This document shows, piece after piece, positions 31,444 through 41,547 of a DNA stretch of 64,000 bases; the first letter of the stretch is position 1, and every line of letters begins with the position of its first letter. Below the pieces are notes generated by a model. That model searched no databases. It had not been told where the DNA came from and worked only from the letters and a program-made list of their open reading frames with translations. The stretch comes from Rubrivivax sp. Its GTDB lineage: Bacteria; Pseudomonadota; Gammaproteobacteria; Burkholderiales; Burkholderiaceae_C. The stretch lies in NCBI GenBank assembly GCA_030681795.1, contig JAUXRG010000081.1, forward strand, positions 54,602 to 118,601, given 5' to 3'. The position numbers were made by a program, and so were the translations under genes.

Positions 31444-32376
31444 TCAGAGCTTCTCGACGAGTTCGGGCACCGCGGTGAACAGATCGGCCTCCAGGCCGTA
31501 GTCGGCGACGCTGAAGATGGGCGCCTCGGCGTCCTTGTTGATGGCCACGATGACCTTGCTGTCCTTCATTCCGGCCAGGTGCTGGATGGCACCGCTGAGG
31601 CCGATGGCAAAGTACAGCTGCGGGGCGACGATCTTGCCCGTCTGGCCCACTTGCCAGTCGTTGGGCGCATAGCCGGCGTCCACCGCAGCCCGGGTGGCGC
31701 CCAGCGCGGCGCCCAGCTTGTCGGCCAGCGGCATGAGCACGCTGTTGAACTTCTCGCCGCTGGCCAGGGCACGGCCCCCGGCCACGATGACCTTGGCCGC
31801 GGTCAGCTCGGGCCGATCGTTCTTGGCGATCTCGCTGCCCAGGTAGACCGTGGCCGCGGACTCGGCGACCGACGCCAGGCTCTCCACGGGGGCGCTGCCC
31901 CCGCTGGCGGCTGCCGGGTCGAAGCCCGTGGTGCGCACGGTGATGACCTTGATCGCATCCAGGCTCTGCACCGTGGCGATGGCGTTGCCGGCGTAGATGG
32001 GGCGCTCGAAGGTGTCGGGCCCCAGCACCTTGGTGGCTTCGCTGATCTGCGCCACGTCGAGCAACGCCGCCACCCGCGGCGCGACGTTCTTGCCGCTGGC
32101 CGTGGCCGCGAACAACACATGGCTGTAGTTGCGTGCCACCGCGACCACCTGCGCAGCCAGGTTTTCCGCCAGGGCGTGGTTCAGGCCGGGGGCGTCGGCG
32201 TGCAGCACCTTGGCCACGCCGGTGATCTGGGCGGCCGCCTGCGCGGCGCCCGTGGCGCCCGAGCCGGCCACCAGGACATGGACCTCGCCGCCGCATTGCA
32301 GCGCGGCGGTGACGGTGTTGAGCGTGGCGGCCTTGATGGACGCGTTGTCGTGTTCGGCAATGACGAGGGTTGCCAT
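31444..32376 (-). CDS. etfA: Electron transfer flavoprotein alpha subunit
   Basis: 310 residues. It has the N-terminal ETF domain ([11 protein letters not shown]) and the C-terminal FAD-binding domain with [35 protein letters not shown] and the closing [20 protein letters not shown]. It forms a heterodimer with EtfB and takes electrons from acyl-CoA dehydrogenases to the quinone pool. It starts 1 nt after etfB. Confidence 0.97.
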   Translation of the reverse strand: MATLVIAEHDNASIKAATLNTVTAALQCGGEVHVLVAGSGATGAAQAAAQITGVAKVLHADAPGLNHALAENLAAQVVAVARNYSHVLFAATASGKNVAPRVAALLDVAQISEATKVLGPDTFERPIYAGNAIATVQSLDAIKVITVRTTGFDPAAASGGSAPVESLASVAESAATVYLGSEIAKNDRPELTAAKVIVAGGRALASGEKFNSVLMPLADKLGAALGATRAAVDAGYAPNDWQVGQTGKIVAPQLYFAIGLSGAIQHLAGMKDSKVIVAINKDAEAPIFSVADYGLEADLFTAVPELVEKL

Positions 32377-32377
32377 C

Positions 32378-33127
32378 TCAGATCACCTTTGCTTCGTTCT
32401 TGAGCTTGGCCACCAGCGTGGCTACGTCGGGTACCTTGACACCGGCGCCGCGCTTGGGCGGCTCGCTGACCTTCAGCGTCTTGATGCGCGGGGCCACGTC
32501 CACGCCCAGATCAGCGGGCTTGACGATCTCGAGCGGCTTCTTCTTGGCCTTCATGATGTTGGGCAGCGTCACGTAACGCGGCTCGTTCAGCCGCAGGTCG
32601 GTGGTCACCACCGCCGGCAGCTTGATCTTGAGGCTCTCCAGACCGCCGTCGACTTCCCGCGCGACGGTGGCATGGCCATCCGCCACTTCGATCTTCGACA
32701 CGTAGGTGGCTTGCGGCAGGCCGGCGAGGGCCGCGAGCATCTGGCCGGTCTGGTTGCAGTCGTCGTCGATGGCCTGCTTGCCCACGATGACCAAGCCCGG
32801 CTGTTCCTTGTCGACGAGGGCCTTGAGCAGCTTGGCCACCGCCAGCGGCTGGAGCTCGTCGGCGCACTCGACCAGGATGGCTCGGTCAGCGCCGATGGCC
32901 ATCGCCGTGCGCAGCGTCTCCTGGCACTGGGTCACGCCGCAGGACACCGCGACGATCTCGGTGACGACACCCTTTTCCTTCAGGCGCACGGCCTCTTCGA
33001 CAGCAATCTCGTCGAAGGGGTTCATGCTCATCTTGACGTTGGCGATGTCCACGCCGGTGCCGTCGCTCTTGACGCGCACCTTGACGTTGTAGTCCACCAC
33101 CCGCTTCACGGGGACCAGCACCTTCAT
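32378..33127 (-). CDS. etfB: Electron transfer flavoprotein beta subunit
   Basis: 249 residues, beginning [20 protein letters not shown] and containing [18 protein letters not shown] and the AMP-binding DxxxxQTGQMLA region, typical of EtfB. It is first gene of etfBA and probably of the whole acyl-CoA cluster. Two operator-like palindromes lie 23-111 nt before its ATG. Confidence 0.97.
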   Translation of the reverse strand: MKVLVPVKRVVDYNVKVRVKSDGTGVDIANVKMSMNPFDEIAVEEAVRLKEKGVVTEIVAVSCGVTQCQETLRTAMAIGADRAILVECADELQPLAVAKLLKALVDKEQPGLVIVGKQAIDDDCNQTGQMLAALAGLPQATYVSKIEVADGHATVAREVDGGLESLKIKLPAVVTTDLRLNEPRYVTLPNIMKAKKKPLEIVKPADLGVDVAPRIKTLKVSEPPKRGAGVKVPDVATLVAKLKNEAKVI

Positions 33128-33149
33128 GAATGTCGCTCCTAGGCTCTGA

Positions 33150-33165
33150 TTGACGTATACGTTAA
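33150..33165. promoter_or_regulatory. Candidate operator: 16-bp palindrome before etfB
   Basis: TTGACGTATACGTTAA: the central ACGTATACGT is a perfect palindrome, and the 16-mer has one mismatched pair (positions 3/14). It starts 23 nt before the etfB ATG. ACGT-containing dyads of this kind are, from memory, described for regulators of fatty-acid and branched-chain acyl-CoA genes (LiuR/LiuQ type); the regulator here is not identified. Confidence 0.55.
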
Positions 33166-33214
33166 GTGCTCGATTCTAGGCGCGGCACTCCTGGCAAAGG
33201 GGTCCCGAATCCAG

Positions 33215-33238
33215 AAAATAGAACGATCGTACTATTTT
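33215..33238. promoter_or_regulatory. Candidate TetR-type operator: 24-bp palindrome before etfB
   Basis: A 24-bp dyad with one mismatched pair. Its centre is ATAGaACGATCGTaCTAT, flanked by A-runs on the left and T-runs on the right. It lies 88-111 nt before the etfB ATG. The length and near-perfect symmetry fit a TetR-family site. The AT-rich flanks stand out from the surrounding high-GC DNA. Confidence 0.6.
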
Positions 33239-33349
33239 TGTTGAAACGCCCGGCGTCGGGCGGTCAGGAGGCAGCCTGGTGGCGTGACCTGCGGCGAAAG
33301 TGCAGCGCGCAGGTCGATGCCGGGCAAAGCGAAGGGCACAGGGATGACC

Positions 33350-33439
33350 TGGTGCCCGGAACGGGACTCGAACCCGTATACCCCTGTTCGGGGCCGCGGA
33401 TTTTAAGTCCGCTGCGTCTACCGATTTCGCCATCCGGGC
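33350..33439 (-). tRNA. tRNA-Leu (anticodon TAA)
   Basis: Acceptor stem GCCCGGA / TCCGGGC with encoded CCA (33350-33352), a class II long variable arm, the anticodon loop around ACTTAAAAT giving TAA, and T-loop TTCGAGT. 90 nt including CCA. Third gene of the Gly-Cys-Leu tRNA cluster. Confidence 0.97.
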
Positions 33440-33470
33440 CGGCCGCGGATTATGGCTGGCGCCCAGACGC

Positions 33471-33494
33471 AAGAAAGGGCTCCGTCGGGAGCCC
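33471..33494 (-). terminator. Hairpin between tRNA-Cys and tRNA-Leu
   Basis: Stem GGGCTCC (33477-33483) / GGAGCCC (33488-33494) with loop GTCG; on the minus strand it is followed by TTTCTTG. It may be a weak terminator or a processing signal within the tRNA transcript. Confidence 0.55.
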
Positions 33495-33507
33495 TGTTAG
33501 GGAGTCT

Positions 33508-33581
33508 TGGAGGCGCGAAGCGGAGTCGAACCGCTCTAGACGGATTTGCAATCCGTTGCATAACCGCTTTGCTATCGCGCC
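33508..33581 (-). tRNA. tRNA-Cys (anticodon GCA)
   Basis: GGCGCGA / TCGCGCC acceptor stem, encoded CCA (33508-33510), anticodon loop ATTGCAAAT giving GCA, T-loop TTCGACT. 74 nt including CCA. Confidence 0.97.
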
Positions 33582-33614
33582 TTGGCTGCCAAACTCTGGC
33601 CATGCTACCAAGAA

Positions 33615-33640
33615 CAAGGGGAAGCCAGAGCTTCCCCTTG
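33615..33640. other. Perfect 11-bp stem-loop between tRNA-Gly and tRNA-Cys
   Basis: CAAGGGGAAGC, loop CAGA, GCTTCCCCTTG. On the minus strand it is followed by TTCTTGG, a weak T-tract. It could be a processing hairpin or a partial terminator inside the tRNA transcript. Confidence 0.6.
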
Positions 33641-33650
33641 TCGAGCAACC

Positions 33651-33726
<76 letters not shown>

Positions 33727-33731
33727 GTCGC

Positions 33732-33761
33732 CTCGACGCACGCCGCCTGGCGTGCGTCGAG
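33732..33761 (-). other. Perfect 13-bp leader hairpin before tRNA-Gly
   Basis: CTCGACGCACGCC / GGCGTGCGTCGAG with a 4-nt loop. It lies between the predicted transcription start (about 33761) and the 5' end of tRNA-Gly (33726), so the primary transcript should begin with this stem-loop. It could also act as the terminator of the upstream lon transcript, but no T-tract follows. Confidence 0.6.
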
Positions 33762-33767
33762 CCTCAA

Positions 33768-33797
33768 ATTATAGCGCGCCTGGCTGCGCCGACGCAA
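33768..33797 (-). promoter_or_regulatory. Sigma-70 promoter of the tRNA-Gly-Cys-Leu cluster
   Basis: Perfect -10 TATAAT (33768-33773), 18-nt spacer, -35 TTGCGT (33792-33797, four of six consensus bases). The -35 begins only 3 nt after the lon stop codon. The predicted start at about 33761 leaves a leader of some 35 nt. Confidence 0.75.
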
Positions 33798-33799
33798 GC

Positions 33800-36226
33800 T
33801 CAGTGTGGCAAACCATCGCCTGCAACCGCCGGCGCGGGTGCATCGGGCTTGGTCGCAGCCGCGGCCACGACTGGCTCTTCATCGGCCAGCGCCTCAGGCA
33901 ACCTCTCGAGCGCGAATTCCAGCACTTGGTCGATCCAGCGTACAGGAACGATCTCGAGGTTGCTCTTGGCGTTCTCGGGGATCTCCGCCAGGTCCTTGAC
34001 GTTCTCCTCGGGAATCAGGACCGTCTTGACGCCCCCGCGATGCGCGGCCAACAGCTTTTCCTTCAGACCACCGATGGCCGTGACCTCGCCGCGCAGAGTG
34101 ATCTCACCGGTCATCGCCACGTCGGCACGCACCGGGATGCCGCACAGCGCAGAGACCAGCGCCGTGGTCATGGCCGCACCGGCACTTGGGCCGTCCTTGG
34201 GCGTGGCACCGTCGGGCACGTGAATGTGGATGTCGCGTTTCTCGAAAACTTCATCCTTCAGGCCGAGCCGGCGGGCACGCGAGCGCACCACAGACCGAGC
34301 CGCCTCGACGGACTCCTTCATCACGTCACCCAGCAAGCCGGTGCGAATGATGTTGCCCTTGCCGGGCATCACCGCAGCCTCGATGGTCAGCAGATCGCCC
34401 CCCACCTCCGTCCAGGCCAGGCCGACCACCTGCCCGATCTGGTTCTTCTTCTCGGCCCGGCCGTAGTCGTACTTGCGCACGCCCAGGAAGTCGTTGAGGT
34501 TTTCCTCCGTGACGACGACCTGGCTTTCGTACTTCTTGAGCTGGTGCCCCTTGACGATCTTGCGGCAGATCTTGGAGATCTCGCGCTCCAGGCTGCGCAC
34601 GCCGGCCTCGCGGGTGTAGTAGCGGATGATGCCGCGGATGGCGCTTTCGGTCAGCTCCATCTCGTGGTCCTTGACGCCGTTGTTCTTCTGCTGCTTGGGG
34701 GCCAGATAGCGTTGGGCGATGTTCAGCTTTTCGTCCTCGGTGTAGCCGGCCAGGCGGATGACTTCCATCCGGTCCAGCAGCGCCGGCGGGATGTTCATCG
34801 AGTTGCTGGTGGCTACGAACATCACGTCGGACAGGTCGAAATCGACCTCCACGTAGTGGTCGCTGAAGGTGTGGTTCTGCTCGGGGTCCAGCACTTCAAG
34901 GAGTGCCGACGACGGATCACCGCGGAAATCCATGCCCAGCTTGTCGATTTCGTCGAGCAGAAACAGCGGGTTGCGCACGCCGACCTTGCTCAGGCTTTGC
35001 AGCACCTTGCCCGGCATGGATCCGATGTAGGTGCGGCGGTGGCCGCGGATCTCGGCTTCATCGCGCATCCCGCCCAGCGCCATGCGCACGAACTTGCGCC
35101 CTGTGGCGCGCGCCACGCTCTGGCCCAGCGAAGTCTTGCCCACGCCCGGGGGCCCCACCAGGCACAGGATGGGGGCCTTGAGCTTGTCCACACGCTGCTG
35201 CACGGCAAGGTATTCGAGGATGCGGTCCTTGACCTTTTCCAGGCCGAAGTGGTCTTCGTTGAGCACGTCCTCGGCGTAACCCAGGTCGTGCTTGATCTTG
35301 GTCTTCTTGGCCCAGGGCAGGCTGACCAGGGTGTCGATGAAGTTGCGCACCACGGTGGCCTCGGCCGACATGGGTGACATGAGCTTGAGCTTCTTGAGCT
35401 CGCCTTCGGCCTTCTTGCGCGCTTCCTTGCTCATGCGCGCGGCCTTGATCTTCTTCTCAAGTTCTTCCAGGTCGGCGCCTTCTTCGCCGTCGCCGAGCTC
35501 CTTCTGGATCGCCTTGACCTGCTCGTTGAGGTAGTACTCGCGCTGGCTCTTTTCCATCTGCCGTTTGACGCGGCCACGGATGCGCTTCTCGACCTGCAGG
35601 ATGTCGACCTCATGCTCGAGCAGCTCGAGCAGCTTTTCCAGCCGCTTGGGCACCGAGAAGAGATCGAGCACGGCCTGTTTGGCTTCGAGCTTGAGCGGCA
35701 GGTGCGCGGCGATGGTGTCGGCCAGGCGGCCCGGATCATCAATGCCGGCGATGCTGGTCAGGATCTCGGGCGGGATCTTCTTGTTGAGCTTGACATACTG
35801 GTCGAATTGCTGGGTCACGGCGCGGCGCAAGGCTTCGATCTCGGGCGTGGCATCGGCTTCGGCCTGCACCGGCACGACTTCGCCGACGAAATACTCGTCG
35901 GTCTCGGTGATGCTCGTCGTGTTGGCACGCTGCACGCCCTCGACCAGTACTTTCACGGTGCCGTCGGGCAGCTTGAGCATCTGCAGGATGCTCGAGACGC
36001 AGCCCATCTCGAACATGTCGTCGGCCTTGGGCTCGTCCTTGCCGGCGGCCTTTTGCGCCACGAGCATGATCTGGCGGCCCGATTCCATGGCCGCTTCGAG
36101 GGCCTTGATCGACTTCGGCCGTCCCACGAAGAGCGGGATGACCATGTGCGGGAACACCACCACGTCGCGCAGCGGCAGCAGCGGCAGCGTGATCGGGTCC
36201 GAGGGAAGGATGGGATGTCCGGACAT
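33800..36226 (-). CDS. lon: ATP-dependent protease Lon
   Basis: 808 residues. The Lon N-terminal substrate domain begins [15 protein letters not shown]; the AAA+ domain has Walker A GPPGVGKT and Walker B FLLDEIDK; the protease domain has the catalytic Ser in DGPSAGAAM and the Lys in [13 protein letters not shown]. The last ~25 residues are an Ala/Pro tail. It follows clpX after 86 nt, the usual tig-clpP-clpX-lon order. No heat-shock sigma-32 promoter could be named with confidence in the short gap. Confidence 0.98.
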   Translation of the reverse strand: MSGHPILPSDPITLPLLPLRDVVVFPHMVIPLFVGRPKSIKALEAAMESGRQIMLVAQKAAGKDEPKADDMFEMGCVSSILQMLKLPDGTVKVLVEGVQRANTTSITETDEYFVGEVVPVQAEADATPEIEALRRAVTQQFDQYVKLNKKIPPEILTSIAGIDDPGRLADTIAAHLPLKLEAKQAVLDLFSVPKRLEKLLELLEHEVDILQVEKRIRGRVKRQMEKSQREYYLNEQVKAIQKELGDGEEGADLEELEKKIKAARMSKEARKKAEGELKKLKLMSPMSAEATVVRNFIDTLVSLPWAKKTKIKHDLGYAEDVLNEDHFGLEKVKDRILEYLAVQQRVDKLKAPILCLVGPPGVGKTSLGQSVARATGRKFVRMALGGMRDEAEIRGHRRTYIGSMPGKVLQSLSKVGVRNPLFLLDEIDKLGMDFRGDPSSALLEVLDPEQNHTFSDHYVEVDFDLSDVMFVATSNSMNIPPALLDRMEVIRLAGYTEDEKLNIAQRYLAPKQQKNNGVKDHEMELTESAIRGIIRYYTREAGVRSLEREISKICRKIVKGHQLKKYESQVVVTEENLNDFLGVRKYDYGRAEKKNQIGQVVGLAWTEVGGDLLTIEAAVMPGKGNIIRTGLLGDVMKESVEAARSVVRSRARRLGLKDEVFEKRDIHIHVPDGATPKDGPSAGAAMTTALVSALCGIPVRADVAMTGEITLRGEVTAIGGLKEKLLAAHRGGVKTVLIPEENVKDLAEIPENAKSNLEIVPVRWIDQVLEFALERLPEALADEEPVVAAAATKPDAPAPAVAGDGLPH

Positions 36227-36312
36227 AGAGACCTCTCTTTCTCAAGCCCACGTGAGGCTCGAGAGACTGAATGCAAGATGGGAGCGGTGCCGGACCGACG
36301 GCCAGCGGGCCC

Positions 36313-37584
36313 TCAGGCGCTGGCCTTGCGCTCGCGGTACACGAGCAGCGGCTTGGCGCCTTCTTCGACGATGTGATCGTCGATCACGACCTTGGCCACG
36401 CCTTCGAGCGTGGGCAGGTCGAACATGGTGTCGATCAGCGAGTGTTCCATGATGGAGCGCAGCCCGCGCGCGCCGGTCTTTCGCGCCAGCGCCTTGCGGG
36501 CGATGGCGACCAGCGCCGAAGGCCGGATCTCGAGCTCGACCCCGTCCATCGCGAAGAGCTTCTGGTACTGCTTGACGAGCGCATTCTTCGGCTCGGTGAG
36601 GATCTGCACCATGGCCTCCTCGGTGAGTTCGCCCAGCGTGGCCACCACGGGCAGCCGCCCCACCAGTTCGGGGATGAGCCCAAATTTGATCAGGTCCTGG
36701 GGCTCGGCGTCACGGAAGACATCGGCCGCGCGCTTGTCGGTCTTGCTGTGCACGCTGGCCGCGAAACCGATGCCCGACTTCTCGGTGCGGTGCTGGATGA
36801 CTTTTTCGAGCCCGTCGAAGGCGCCCCCGCAGATGAACAGGATATTCGTCGTGTCAATCTGCAGGAAGTCCTGGTTCGGGTGCTTGCGCCCGCCCTGCGG
36901 CGGCACGCTGGCCATCGTGCCTTCGACCAGCTTCAGCAGCGCCTGCTGCACGCCTTCGCCCGAGACGTCGCGCGTGATGCTGGGGTTGTCGGCCTTGCGG
37001 CTGATCTTGTCGATCTCGTCGATGTAGACGATGCCGCGCTGCGCGCGTTCGACGTCGTAGTTGCAGTTCTGCAGCAGCTTCTGGATGATGTTCTCGACGT
37101 CCTCGCCCACGTAGCCGGCTTCGGTCAGCGTGGTGGCGTCGGCGATGACGAAGGGCACATTGAGCAGCCGCGCCAGGGTCTGCGCCAGCAGCGTCTTGCC
37201 CGAGCCGGTGGGTCCGATGAGCAGGATGTTGCTCTTGCTCAGCTCGACTTCTTCCTTGGAGGCGTTGGCCCCCATGTGCTTGAGGCGCTTGTAGTGGTTG
37301 TAGACCGCCACCGAGAGCGTTCGCTTGGCCACTTCCTGGCCGATCACGTACTGATCAAGGCTGGACTTGATCTCCGCCGGCACGGGCAGGTCGGACTTGC
37401 CGGCCTTGGCTGCGGGGCCCTGGGCCGGCACTTCATCGCGAATGATGTCGTTGCACAACTCGATGCACTCGTCGCAGATGAAGACCGATGGGCCCGCGAT
37501 GAGCTTCTTCACCTCATGCTGGCTCTTGCCGCAAAAGGAGCAGTACAGAACCTTGTCGCCGGAGGCGCCCTTCTTGTCGGCCAT
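36313..37584 (-). CDS. clpX: ClpXP unfoldase subunit ClpX
   Basis: 423 residues. The N-terminal zinc-binding domain has C-x2-C (CSFCGKSQ) and C-x2-C (ICDECIELC); Walker A GPTGSGKT, Walker B YIDEIDK, and the ClpP-docking IGF tripeptide in KSGIGFAAS. It unfolds tagged proteins and feeds ClpP. It is separated from clpP by 131 nt holding a terminator, so clpX probably has its own promoter in that gap. Confidence 0.98.
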   Translation of the reverse strand: MADKKGASGDKVLYCSFCGKSQHEVKKLIAGPSVFICDECIELCNDIIRDEVPAQGPAAKAGKSDLPVPAEIKSSLDQYVIGQEVAKRTLSVAVYNHYKRLKHMGANASKEEVELSKSNILLIGPTGSGKTLLAQTLARLLNVPFVIADATTLTEAGYVGEDVENIIQKLLQNCNYDVERAQRGIVYIDEIDKISRKADNPSITRDVSGEGVQQALLKLVEGTMASVPPQGGRKHPNQDFLQIDTTNILFICGGAFDGLEKVIQHRTEKSGIGFAASVHSKTDKRAADVFRDAEPQDLIKFGLIPELVGRLPVVATLGELTEEAMVQILTEPKNALVKQYQKLFAMDGVELEIRPSALVAIARKALARKTGARGLRSIMEHSLIDTMFDLPTLEGVAKVVIDDHIVEEGAKPLLVYRERKASA

Positions 37585-37671
37585 GGATGCGTGTGCGAGC
37601 GTGGTTGATGGCAGGATGCGCCGGCATCATAGACCAAGTGTCCAAGGCCTTTGCGCCGGGAAATGCACCCC

Positions 37672-37694
37672 TAAAAAGGGCCCATTCGGGCCCC
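37672..37694 (-). terminator. Intrinsic terminator after clpP
   Basis: On the minus strand GGGCCC, loop GAAT, GGGCCC, followed by TTTTTAG. It lies between clpP and clpX and suggests the two are not one simple operon. Confidence 0.8.
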
Positions 37695-37715
37695 GCGTCC
37701 GCCGCGTGGCGACGA

Positions 37716-38324
37716 TCAGGCGCGCTTGTCGAGCACCTGATCGATGAGGCCGTATTCCTTGGCCTCGAGCGGCGACAGCCACATGTCGCGCTCCATGTCC
37801 GCGGCGATGCGCTCGAGCGGCTGGCCGGTGCGTTCGGAATAGATCTTGTTGAGCTGCTCGCGGGTCTTGATGATCTCGCGGGCCTGGATCTCGATGTCCG
37901 TGGCCTGCCCCTGCGCGCCGCCCGAAGGCTGGTGCAGCATCACCCGCGAATTGGGCAGTGCCGCCCGCTTGCCCTTGGCGCCGGCCATCAGCAGGAACGA
38001 ACCCATGCTGGCGGCCATGCCCATGCACAGCGTGGAGACATCGGGCTTGATGAACTGCATCGTGTCGTAGATCGACAGGCCCGAACTGACGCTGCCGCCC
38101 GGCGAATTGATGTAGAGGAAGATGTCCTTGTCGGGGTTCTCGCTCTCCAGGAACAGCATCTGCGCCACCACCAGATTGGCGGTCTGGTCATTCACCGGAC
38201 CGACCAGAAACACGATGCGCTCGCGCAGCAGGCGGCTGTAGATGTCGTAGGCGCGCTCACCACGGCCGGACTGCTCGATGACGATGGGCACCATGCCCAG
38301 GCCCACGGTCTCCTGCACGCTCAT
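37716..38324 (-). CDS. clpP: ATP-dependent Clp protease proteolytic subunit
   Basis: 202 residues. The catalytic triad is visible: Ser in GMAASMGSF, His in VMLHQPSG, and Asp in [11 protein letters not shown]. Two in-frame ATGs lie 18 and 15 nt upstream; I chose MSVQETVG because AAGGGG sits at the right distance before it. It starts 14 nt after the tig stop. Confidence 0.97.
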   Translation of the reverse strand: MSVQETVGLGMVPIVIEQSGRGERAYDIYSRLLRERIVFLVGPVNDQTANLVVAQMLFLESENPDKDIFLYINSPGGSVSSGLSIYDTMQFIKPDVSTLCMGMAASMGSFLLMAGAKGKRAALPNSRVMLHQPSGGAQGQATDIEIQAREIIKTREQLNKIYSERTGQPLERIAADMERDMWLSPLEAKEYGLIDQVLDKRA

Positions 38325-38338
38325 CGTTTGCCCCTTCA

Positions 38339-39649
38339 TCAAGACGCAGTCATCAGTTCGTCGAACGGTAGCACCTTGTCGATGACCTTGGCGCGGCCGA
38401 GCACGAACTCGGTCACGTTGTTCTCGATGACCACCGCCTCGACTTCAGCCATGCGCTGGCGGTCGCTCAGGTACCAGCGCAGCACCTCGGCGGGCTTCTC
38501 ATAGCTCTGGCTCAGCTCTTCGATATGCGCCTGCAACTGCTCGGGTTTGGCCCGCAGGTTGTGGGTGCGCACCAGTTCGGCCACGACCAGGCCCAGGCGC
38601 ACGCGGCGCTCGGCTTGAGGCTTGAAGATCTCGGCCGGAATCGGCGCGGTCTCGGCATCCTTGACGCCGCGCTGCTTGAGGTCGGCGCGGGCGCCCTCGA
38701 CCAGGCGCTCGGTCTCGCCCATGACCAGCGCATTCGGAAGGTCGAGCTCGGCCGACTTGGCCAGTGCGTCCATCACCGCACCCTTGTTGCGCGCCTGCAC
38801 GCGGAACTTCACCTCGCGTTCCAGGTTCTTCCTCACGTCGGCCCGCAGCGCCTCGACCGTGGCCTCCTTGATGCCCAGCGACTTGGCCAGGTGCTCGTCC
38901 ACGGCGGGCAGGTTCTGCACCTCGATCTTGCTGACCGTCACCATGAAGTCGGCTTCCTTGCCGGCCACGTCCTTGCCTTGATATTCCGCGGGGAACTGCA
39001 GCGGGAACGTCTTGCTTTGCCCGACTTTCATGCCGCGCACGGCCTGGTCGAATTGCTCGAGCATCTGGCCTTCACCGATGATGAACTGAAAGGCCTCGGC
39101 CCGGCCGCCCTGGAAGGGCTCGCCGTCGATCTTGCCTTCGAAATCGATGGTCACGCGGTCACCCTCCACGGCGCCTTCGGCGTGCGGCCGCAGGCCGAAC
39201 GTGCGGCGCTGCTTGCGCAGGATCTCCACCGTGCGGTCGATGGCCGTCTCGGTCACCTCGGTGCTGATCCGCTCGACCTCGGCCGCGGCCAGGTCGCCGA
39301 GCTTGACTTCTGGGTAGATCTCGAAGGTCGCCTCGAAGGCCAGCTGCCCCTCGGGGGCTTCGTCCTTCTGGGTGATCTTCGGCGCACCGGCCACGCGCAG
39401 CCTGGCCTCGTTCGTGGCCTCGTTGAAGGCCTTGCCGACGCGGTCGTTCACCACTTCGTACTGCACCGAATAGCCGTAGCGCTGTGCCACCACGGTCATC
39501 GGCACCTTGCCGGGGCGAAAACCGTCGGCCTTGACGGTGCGCGACAAGCGCTTCAGGCGCGACTCGACTTCGCCGTGGATGGTGTCGGCCGCCAGCGTCA
39601 GGGTGATGCGGCGCTCGAGCTTCTCTAGGGTTTCAACTTGGACGGCCAT
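38339..39649 (-). CDS. tig: Trigger factor
   Basis: Ribosome-bound chaperone and peptidyl-prolyl isomerase, 436 residues. The N-terminal ribosome-binding loop is GFRPGKVP; a central FKBP domain ([20 protein letters not shown]) and a helical C-terminal chaperone domain follow. ATG at 39649 ([10 protein letters not shown]) is chosen over one 45 nt upstream. tRNA-Leu(TAG) ends 46 nt before the start with no terminator between. Confidence 0.97.
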   Translation of the reverse strand: MAVQVETLEKLERRITLTLAADTIHGEVESRLKRLSRTVKADGFRPGKVPMTVVAQRYGYSVQYEVVNDRVGKAFNEATNEARLRVAGAPKITQKDEAPEGQLAFEATFEIYPEVKLGDLAAAEVERISTEVTETAIDRTVEILRKQRRTFGLRPHAEGAVEGDRVTIDFEGKIDGEPFQGGRAEAFQFIIGEGQMLEQFDQAVRGMKVGQSKTFPLQFPAEYQGKDVAGKEADFMVTVSKIEVQNLPAVDEHLAKSLGIKEATVEALRADVRKNLEREVKFRVQARNKGAVMDALAKSAELDLPNALVMGETERLVEGARADLKQRGVKDAETAPIPAEIFKPQAERRVRLGLVVAELVRTHNLRAKPEQLQAHIEELSQSYEKPAEVLRWYLSDRQRMAEVEAVVIENNVTEFVLGRAKVIDKVLPFDELMTAS

Positions 39650-39695
39650 GGTGTCTCTACGGTGGGCAGTGTGGATGCAGTGCGGATCAGTCACC

Positions 39696-39782
39696 TGGTG
39701 CGCGGGGCCGGACTCGAACCGGCACGCCGGTGAAGGCGTCAGGACCTAAACCTGGTGCGTCTACCAATTTCGCCACCCGCGC
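39696..39782 (-). tRNA. tRNA-Leu (anticodon TAG)
   Basis: Acceptor GCGCGGG / CCCGCGC with encoded CCA (39696-39698), a class II variable arm (CGCCTTCACCGGCG), anticodon loop GTTTAGGTC giving TAG, T-loop TTCGAGT. 87 nt. A TAAAAT -10-like element lies at 39813-39818 and a 6-bp hairpin at 39794-39809 just upstream. Confidence 0.97.
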
Positions 39783-39835
39783 GGGTGGTTCGCCGGTTTC
39801 GGCAAACCGCGCATTTTAGCGCCGGAGTTGCGAGA

Positions 39836-40678
39836 ATGGCCCCCGTGAGCGTGGACCACTACGAGAACTTCCCCGTCGCCTCGGTGCTGTGCCCGCCGGC
39901 ACTGCGGCCGGCCGTCGCTGCGATCTACCACTTCGCCCGCACGGCAGATGACATGGCCGACGAAGGCGCCGCCAGCGCAGCGCAACGGCTGGGTGATCTG
40001 GCCCTCTACCGTGCCGATCTGCAAGCCTTGATGGCCGGGCGCGAGCCGTCGCCGCGCTGGCGGCATGTCTTTGCGCCGCTGGCCCTGCAGATGCAGCGCT
40101 TCGCGCTGCCCGGAGCCTTGTTGCACGACCTGCTGGACGCCTTCGAGCAGGACGCGCGCAACCCCGGCTACGCCGACCGCGCCGCCTTGCTCGACTACTG
40201 CCGGCGTTCGGCCAACCCGGTGGGGCGCTTGTTGCTGCATCTCTACGGCACGGGAGACGCGCTCTCGCTGCGCCAGGCCGATGCCATTTGCAGTGCGCTG
40301 CAACTCATCAATTTCTGGCAGGACCTCAGCGTCGACGGGCCACGCGCGCGCCACTACGTACCCGAGGCGGACCGCAGGGCCCACGGGGTGACGCCGGCTG
40401 AACTCGCCGCATGCCACGACAGCCCGCGCGCCCGCGCGCTGGTCAAAAACTTGTGCACCTGGGCCGAGACCTTGATGCTCGAAGGCGCGACTCTGGCCTT
40501 GCGCCTGCCCGGCCGCACCGGCTGGGAGTTGCGGCTCGTCGTCCAGGGCGGTCTGCGCATTCTTGAGAAAATCGCCCGCATGGACCATGCCGCACTGGCG
40601 CAACGCCCCTCCCTGACTGCCGTGGACATGCCCGTCTTGCTCTGGCGCGCGCTGCGCATGCGTTCGCTGCTGCGATGA
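39836..40678 (+). CDS. hpnC: Squalene biosynthesis protein HpnC
   Basis: 280-residue squalene/phytoene synthase-like enzyme. In the HpnCDE route HpnC converts presqualene diphosphate to hydroxysqualene. The Asp-rich motifs read ARTADDMADEG and NFWQDLSVD. I use ATG at 39836, because upstream in-frame sequence runs into tRNA-Leu. It overlaps hpnD by ATGA. No hopene cyclase gene is in the window. Confidence 0.92.
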   Translation: MAPVSVDHYENFPVASVLCPPALRPAVAAIYHFARTADDMADEGAASAAQRLGDLALYRADLQALMAGREPSPRWRHVFAPLALQMQRFALPGALLHDLLDAFEQDARNPGYADRAALLDYCRRSANPVGRLLLHLYGTGDALSLRQADAICSALQLINFWQDLSVDGPRARHYVPEADRRAHGVTPAELAACHDSPRARALVKNLCTWAETLMLEGATLALRLPGRTGWELRLVVQGGLRILEKIARMDHAALAQRPSLTAVDMPVLLWRALRMRSLLR

Positions 40679-41523
40679 CGCCCCAGCAATACGTTCAGGA
40701 CAAGGCCGCAGGCAGCGGCTCGTCGTTCTATTACGCCTTTCTCTTCCTGCCGCCGCCGCGCCGTGCAGCCATCACGGCCTTCTATGCCTTCTGCCGCGAG
40801 GTGGACGACGTGGTCGACGAAGCCAGCGATCGCGGCGTGGCGGCCGCCAAGCTGCAATGGTGGCGCCAGGAAGTGGCGCAGGCCTGGGCTGGCCAGCCGA
40901 GCCACCCCGTGACGCAGGCCTTGCTGCCGCTGGCGGACGACTTCGGCATCCTGGCCGCACACCTTCTGGCCGTGATCGAAGGCTGCCAGACCGACCTCGA
41001 CCAGACCCGCTTTCTCGACTACCCCGCACTGCAACGCTACTGCCACCTGGTGGCCGGCGTCGTGGGCGAGGTGGCGGCCAACATCTTCGGCCGCACCGAG
41101 GCGGCCACGGTGCAGTACGCGCACCAGCTCGGCCTGGCCTTGCAGCTGACCAACATCATTCGCGACGTCGGCGACGACGCCCGCCGTGGGCGCATCTACC
41201 TGCCGATGTCCGAACTCAAGCAGTTCGACGTCAAGGCCGAAGAGTTGCTGCGTCGCGAGGCCCCCTGGGGCTACAGCGAACGATTCGACGCCCTGATGCG
41301 TTTTCAGGTCGGACGCGCCGACGCCGCCTACGACGCCGCGATGGCCCTGCTGCCCGAGGCTGACCGCCAGGCCCAGAAGCCCGGGCTCATGATGGCCCAC
41401 ATCTACCGCACGCTCTTGCGCGAGATCGAGGCGCAGGGCTTCCGGGTCCTGCACCAGCGCACTTCGCTGACCCCCGTGCGCAAGCTCTGGATTGCCGCGC
41501 GCACGCAACTCCGTGGCCACTGA
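40675..41523 (+). CDS. hpnD: Presqualene diphosphate synthase HpnD
   Basis: 282 residues. It condenses two farnesyl diphosphates to presqualene diphosphate. Both Asp-rich motifs are intact (REVDDVVDEAS; TNIIRDVGDDARRGR), plus the family sequence YLPMSEL. Overlaps hpnC by 4 nt; hpnE follows after 24 nt. Confidence 0.95.
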   Translation: MTPQQYVQDKAAGSGSSFYYAFLFLPPPRRAAITAFYAFCREVDDVVDEASDRGVAAAKLQWWRQEVAQAWAGQPSHPVTQALLPLADDFGILAAHLLAVIEGCQTDLDQTRFLDYPALQRYCHLVAGVVGEVAANIFGRTEAATVQYAHQLGLALQLTNIIRDVGDDARRGRIYLPMSELKQFDVKAEELLRREAPWGYSERFDALMRFQVGRADAAYDAAMALLPEADRQAQKPGLMMAHIYRTLLREIEAQGFRVLHQRTSLTPVRKLWIAARTQLRGH

Positions 41524-41547
41524 GCGATTCGGGCTGCCGCGGAAACG

